Of a stretch of DNA of 64,000 nt, positions 61,586 through 64,000 are shown piece after piece. Below the pieces are notes generated by a model. The model searched no databases. It was given only the letters and a program-made list of their open reading frames with translations, and was not told the origin of the DNA. Source of the DNA: a bacterium (lineage in GTDB: Bacteria; Chloroflexota; Anaerolineae; Caldilineales; Caldilineaceae); NCBI GenBank assembly GCA_016124945.1, contig WGMT01000058.1, positions 1-64,000 of the forward strand, given 5' to 3'. The stretch's first letter is position 1, and each line of letters opens with the position of its first letter. Made by a program: the position numbers and the translations under genes.

Positions 61586-61632
61586 GTTCTACCGTCCTTG
61601 CCGCCTCGTAACAACAGAAGGATGTGAACTCG

Positions 61633-63084
61633 ATGGCAAAGAGAAAAAAGAATCAACCCGAAGAGCAAAAGGCCGAAACCCGCAAGCAGACGCGGGTTCG
61701 TATGCGTAGCCAGGAACGCAACCGCAAGCTGATGCTGATTGTAGGCAGCGCGTTGCTGGTGGCCTTGATCCTTGTGACAATCGGCATCGTCAATGAAACC
61801 GTGATTCGGCCACGCAGCGTCCTGGCGAGCGTTGAAGGGCGACCCATCGTCACCCGCGACTTCTGGGAACGGACCTGGCTGCGCCAGAGCGAGTTACAGA
61901 GCCAACTTCAGCAACTACAGATCTTTTCCACTCAGTTCGGCGAACAGGGGCAGAGTATCTTTGCTTCCCAGATCGCCCAGCTCAATGCAACACTGAGCAG
62001 CCCGCTTTCGCTGGGTACACAGGTGATCAATCAGATGATCGACGAAAAGATCGTCCAGATCAGGGCAGAAGAACTAGGCATCTCTGTCAGCGATGAAGAG
62101 GTTGACGAGTCTCTGCGCGATGAAGTGGCGGCCGGCCAGAACGCATTGACTGTTCCGCAGGCAACGGCTACCGCCGAAGCCGCTGTCGCAGCCACGGCCA
62201 CCGCCGAACTCTTCACGCCGACGCCCGAATTGCCCGCCGTCATCACTGAAACGGTTGAACTCACCGAAACGTTAGAGATCACCGACAGCGCCGTTATTAC
62301 CGAACCGGCTACTGTAGTCGAAACCGCCGAAGTGCCCACGCCCGAACCGCCGACGATCCTCACTGATGAACTCTATCAGGAAGGTCTTGCCACCCTGGAA
62401 GACAATCTACAAGAGATCGCCGGCGTCTCTCTTGCAGAATACCGCGAGATCGTGCGTGTGCAGTTACTCACAGACAAGCTGCGCGAGCAGATCGGCGAGG
62501 AGTTGGTGCCTGGGACCGAGGAACAGGTCAACACACGTCATATTTTGATCACTGTCGACGAAACGGCTACCCTGGCTCCAACCGAAGAGATTACGGGCAC
62601 GGAAGGCATTACCGACACAGCCGCAATTACCGGAACGGCGCTCGTGACCGATCCGGTGACAGGCTTCTACTTGCCGCCTTCTGGTGGACTGAGCGATGCC
62701 GATGCACTGGCACTGGCCCAGCAACTGCGCGAACGCATCCTCGCCGGTGAAGAGTTTGCCACCCTGGCCGGCGAATACAGCCAGGATCCAGGGAGTGGCG
62801 CCAACGGCGGCAACCTGGACTGGGTGGGACGCGGTGCCTTCGTCTCTGAATTTGAAGACGTTGCCTTCTCGTCGCCTGTGGGCGAAGTCAGCGAGCCTGT
62901 GCGTTCTCAGTTCGGTTATCACCTGATCGAAGTCCTCGAGCGCGACGAAAATCGCCCGAAAGACGAAGGGCAGTTGCAGCAAGAGCGTGCCCAGGCATTC
63001 CAGCAGTGGCTCCAGGAGCAATCTCTCGAACTCAACATCGAGCGTCCTGAGAATCTGCCGGCGGCGCTGCCTTCGGGTCTCTAA
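61633..63084 (+). CDS. SurA/PrsA-like peptidyl-prolyl isomerase, membrane-anchored
   Basis: A 483-residue extracytoplasmic foldase. A basic N-terminus (KRKKNQPEEQKAETRKQTRV) precedes one hydrophobic anchor (LMLIVGSALLVALILVTI, residues 35-52). The SurA-like N-domain spans about 65-170, then a Thr/Glu/Pro-rich low-complexity stretch at 180-240. The PpiC rotamase domain begins with TRHILITVDE near 305 and continues at ADALALAQQLRERILAGEEF to GYHLIEVLERDENRP; about 40 Thr-rich residues are inserted within it. ATG 61633 is chosen; GTG 61624 is an alternative. Confidence 0.88.
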   Translation: MAKRKKNQPEEQKAETRKQTRVRMRSQERNRKLMLIVGSALLVALILVTIGIVNETVIRPRSVLASVEGRPIVTRDFWERTWLRQSELQSQLQQLQIFSTQFGEQGQSIFASQIAQLNATLSSPLSLGTQVINQMIDEKIVQIRAEELGISVSDEEVDESLRDEVAAGQNALTVPQATATAEAAVAATATAELFTPTPELPAVITETVELTETLEITDSAVITEPATVVETAEVPTPEPPTILTDELYQEGLATLEDNLQEIAGVSLAEYREIVRVQLLTDKLREQIGEELVPGTEEQVNTRHILITVDETATLAPTEEITGTEGITDTAAITGTALVTDPVTGFYLPPSGGLSDADALALAQQLRERILAGEEFATLAGEYSQDPGSGANGGNLDWVGRGAFVSEFEDVAFSSPVGEVSEPVRSQFGYHLIEVLERDENRPKDEGQLQQERAQAFQQWLQEQSLELNIERPENLPAALPSGL

Positions 63085-63096
63085 ATTTTAGATCAC

Positions 63097-63143
63097 AGCA
63101 AACAAAAGAACCTGCCCAAATCGGGCAGGTTCTTTTGTTTGCT
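63097..63143. terminator. Bidirectional terminator between convergent genes
   Basis: A perfect 21-bp stem (63097-63117 with 63123-63143) with loop AAATC sits between the foldase stop and the ABC ATPase stop. The right arm includes TTCTTTTGTTT. The arm ends overlap the minus-strand stop codon at 63142. Confidence 0.88.
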
Positions 63144-63903
63144 ATGACATCTCACCGATTGCCCGCCGCACCGCCACCCGCAGCCGCCCATACGCCGGCT
63201 CGCCCAGCAGATCCAGCGTGCGAGGACGTGGCAACGGTATGCGAATGTCATCGGTCAGCGTGCCGGGGCTGCCACCCAACACCAGCACCCGATCCGCCAG
63301 GAAGACGGCCTCGTCGATGCTATGTGTCACCATCACAACCGTCTGGGCAAAGCGTTCCCAGATAGAGAGGACTTCGAGGTTAAGCCGCTCACGGGTCAGG
63401 GCATCCAGCGCGCCGAAGGGCTCATCGAGTAGCAGCAGGTGCGGTTCTTGGATCAACGCCCGGGCCAGCGCCAGCCGCTGCGCCATGCCGCCCGAAAGCT
63501 GGGCAGGGTAGGCGTCGGCGAAATCGGCCAACCCCATCACAGACAGCAGCGCCTGCGCCCGTTCTTGCGCTACGTTGTTGATCCGCCCCTGGATCTCCAG
63601 TGGCAGCAAGACGTTGTCCTTTACGGTGCGCCAGGGCATGAGATTGCTCTTCTGAAACACGAAGCCGATGGACGGCGGTGGCTGGTCGATCTCCTTGCCT
63701 GCCAACATCACCCGCCCCGAGGTTGGCGGCAGCAGCCCACCCAAGATGCGCAGCAGCGTACTCTTGCCGCTACCACTTGTCCCTACGATGCAGACAAATT
63801 CCCCGCGCGCCACGCCAAAGTTGATATTTTGCAGCGCGTGCAAGGCGCGACTGCTATTTTCGTAAATCTGGCTGACGTGTTGCACCTGCAAAAAGAGGGT
63901 CAT
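63142..63903 (-). CDS. Nitrate/sulfonate/taurine-type ABC transporter ATP-binding protein
   Basis: A 253-residue ABC ATPase of the SsuB/TauB/ThiZ group. Walker A is GTSGSGKSTLLRILGG near residue 41, the Q-loop is FVFQKSNLMPWRTV, the signature is LSGGMAQRLALARAL, and Walker B is LLLLDEPFGALD, followed by the H-loop MVTHSIDEAVFLADRV. It energises import of a sulfonate, nitrate or pyrimidine-like solute. Its ATG overlaps the TGA of the upstream binding-protein gene (ATGA). No permease is visible in the window. Confidence 0.92.
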   Translation of the reverse strand: MTLFLQVQHVSQIYENSSRALHALQNINFGVARGEFVCIVGTSGSGKSTLLRILGGLLPPTSGRVMLAGKEIDQPPPSIGFVFQKSNLMPWRTVKDNVLLPLEIQGRINNVAQERAQALLSVMGLADFADAYPAQLSGGMAQRLALARALIQEPHLLLLDEPFGALDALTRERLNLEVLSIWERFAQTVVMVTHSIDEAVFLADRVLVLGGSPGTLTDDIRIPLPRPRTLDLLGEPAYGRLRVAVRRAIGEMS

Positions 63904-64000
63904 TGTCCTACGAAGTCGTTTGTGTACAGCGCGTCGATCTCAACCAACACTTCGACCAGACCGATACGCTGCATCAATTCGGCCACGTTCTGCCATTCCT
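63900..64000 (-). CDS. ABC transporter substrate-binding protein (SsuA/THI5-type), C-terminal end only
   Basis: Thirty-two codons plus a TGA stop are visible; the gene continues beyond the right edge. The residues read EWQNVAELMQRIGLVEVL and VEIDALYTNDFVGQ, matching the usual C-terminal helix and YTNDFV-like end of NMT1/THI5-type binding proteins. Its stop overlaps the start of the ATP-binding gene, which fits an importer operon. Confidence 0.7.
   Translation of the reverse strand, partial: EWQNVAELMQRIGLVEVLVEIDALYTNDFVGQ

Overview
The window looks like the chromosome of a free-living heterotrophic bacterium, most probably a Chloroflexota member of the Caldilinea/Anaerolineae kind. That is an inference. 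It rests on lipoprotein leaders followed by Ala/Pro/Ser-rich linkers (2672, 16932), a secreted multi-repeat protein ending in YLPTV, a DUF2142-like membrane glycosyltransferase, and many intergenic arrays of 7-bp tandem repeats. No rRNA, tRNA, CRISPR array, prophage or complete insertion sequence was found. An IS630-like transposase start lies at the left edge.

Layout. (1) 275-10995, plus strand: a probable catabolic/uptake cluster with an MDR dehydrogenase, a Gfo/Idh/MocA oxidoreductase, an oligopeptide-type ABC importer (binding lipoprotein and two permeases, no ATPases), a class IV aminotransferase, an aspartoacylase/AstE-like deacylase, a DapA-like lyase and a class III aminotransferase. 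Almost every junction carries an inverted repeat, each of a different sequence. (2) 11079-16932, minus: a branched-chain amino acid type importer, livKHMGF, with a consensus promoter and a terminator after livK. (3) 17381-27242, plus: coaE, a small membrane protein, dnaJ-hrcA, grpE, a GNAT acetyltransferase, a holin-like membrane protein and an SbcCD-like nuclease pair. (4) 27438-34822: a 1294-residue secreted repeat protein, a GT1 glycosyltransferase and a cytochrome c/propeller lipoprotein. (5) 34873-43435, minus: the translation/transcription block nusA-ylxR-(807-nt gap)-infB-rbfA-nrnA-truB-ribF. (6) 43783-50107, minus: tgt-uppP-PstS-like protein, an orphan GAF histidine kinase, and recA with an SOS box inside its promoter. 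(7) 50553-56915: an unknown 109-residue protein, lysA with an EamA transporter, a 43-residue membrane protein, a DUF2142-like protein and a GT2. (8) 57161-60245: a promoter, SAM-I riboswitch and terminator before a Cys/Met-metabolism PLP enzyme, then a CrtC/AttH-like lipoprotein. (9) 60347-64000: rpsF, rpsR with a long acidic N-terminal extension, a PpiC-type foldase, and the edge of a nitrate/sulfonate-type ABC importer.

The most distinctive signal is a set of short tandem repeats with a 7-bp period but many unrelated unit sequences (TTTTGCC, GCGTAAT, CAATCAC, GACGACA, CTACGCA, CGTGGTG, GAATTGC, TGCAACC). They often occur as paired inverted arms between genes. In several places they run into coding sequence without breaking the frame, giving start codons, signal-peptide residues, a C-terminal tail and an internal loop. 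They resemble the heptameric STRR repeats of cyanobacteria.
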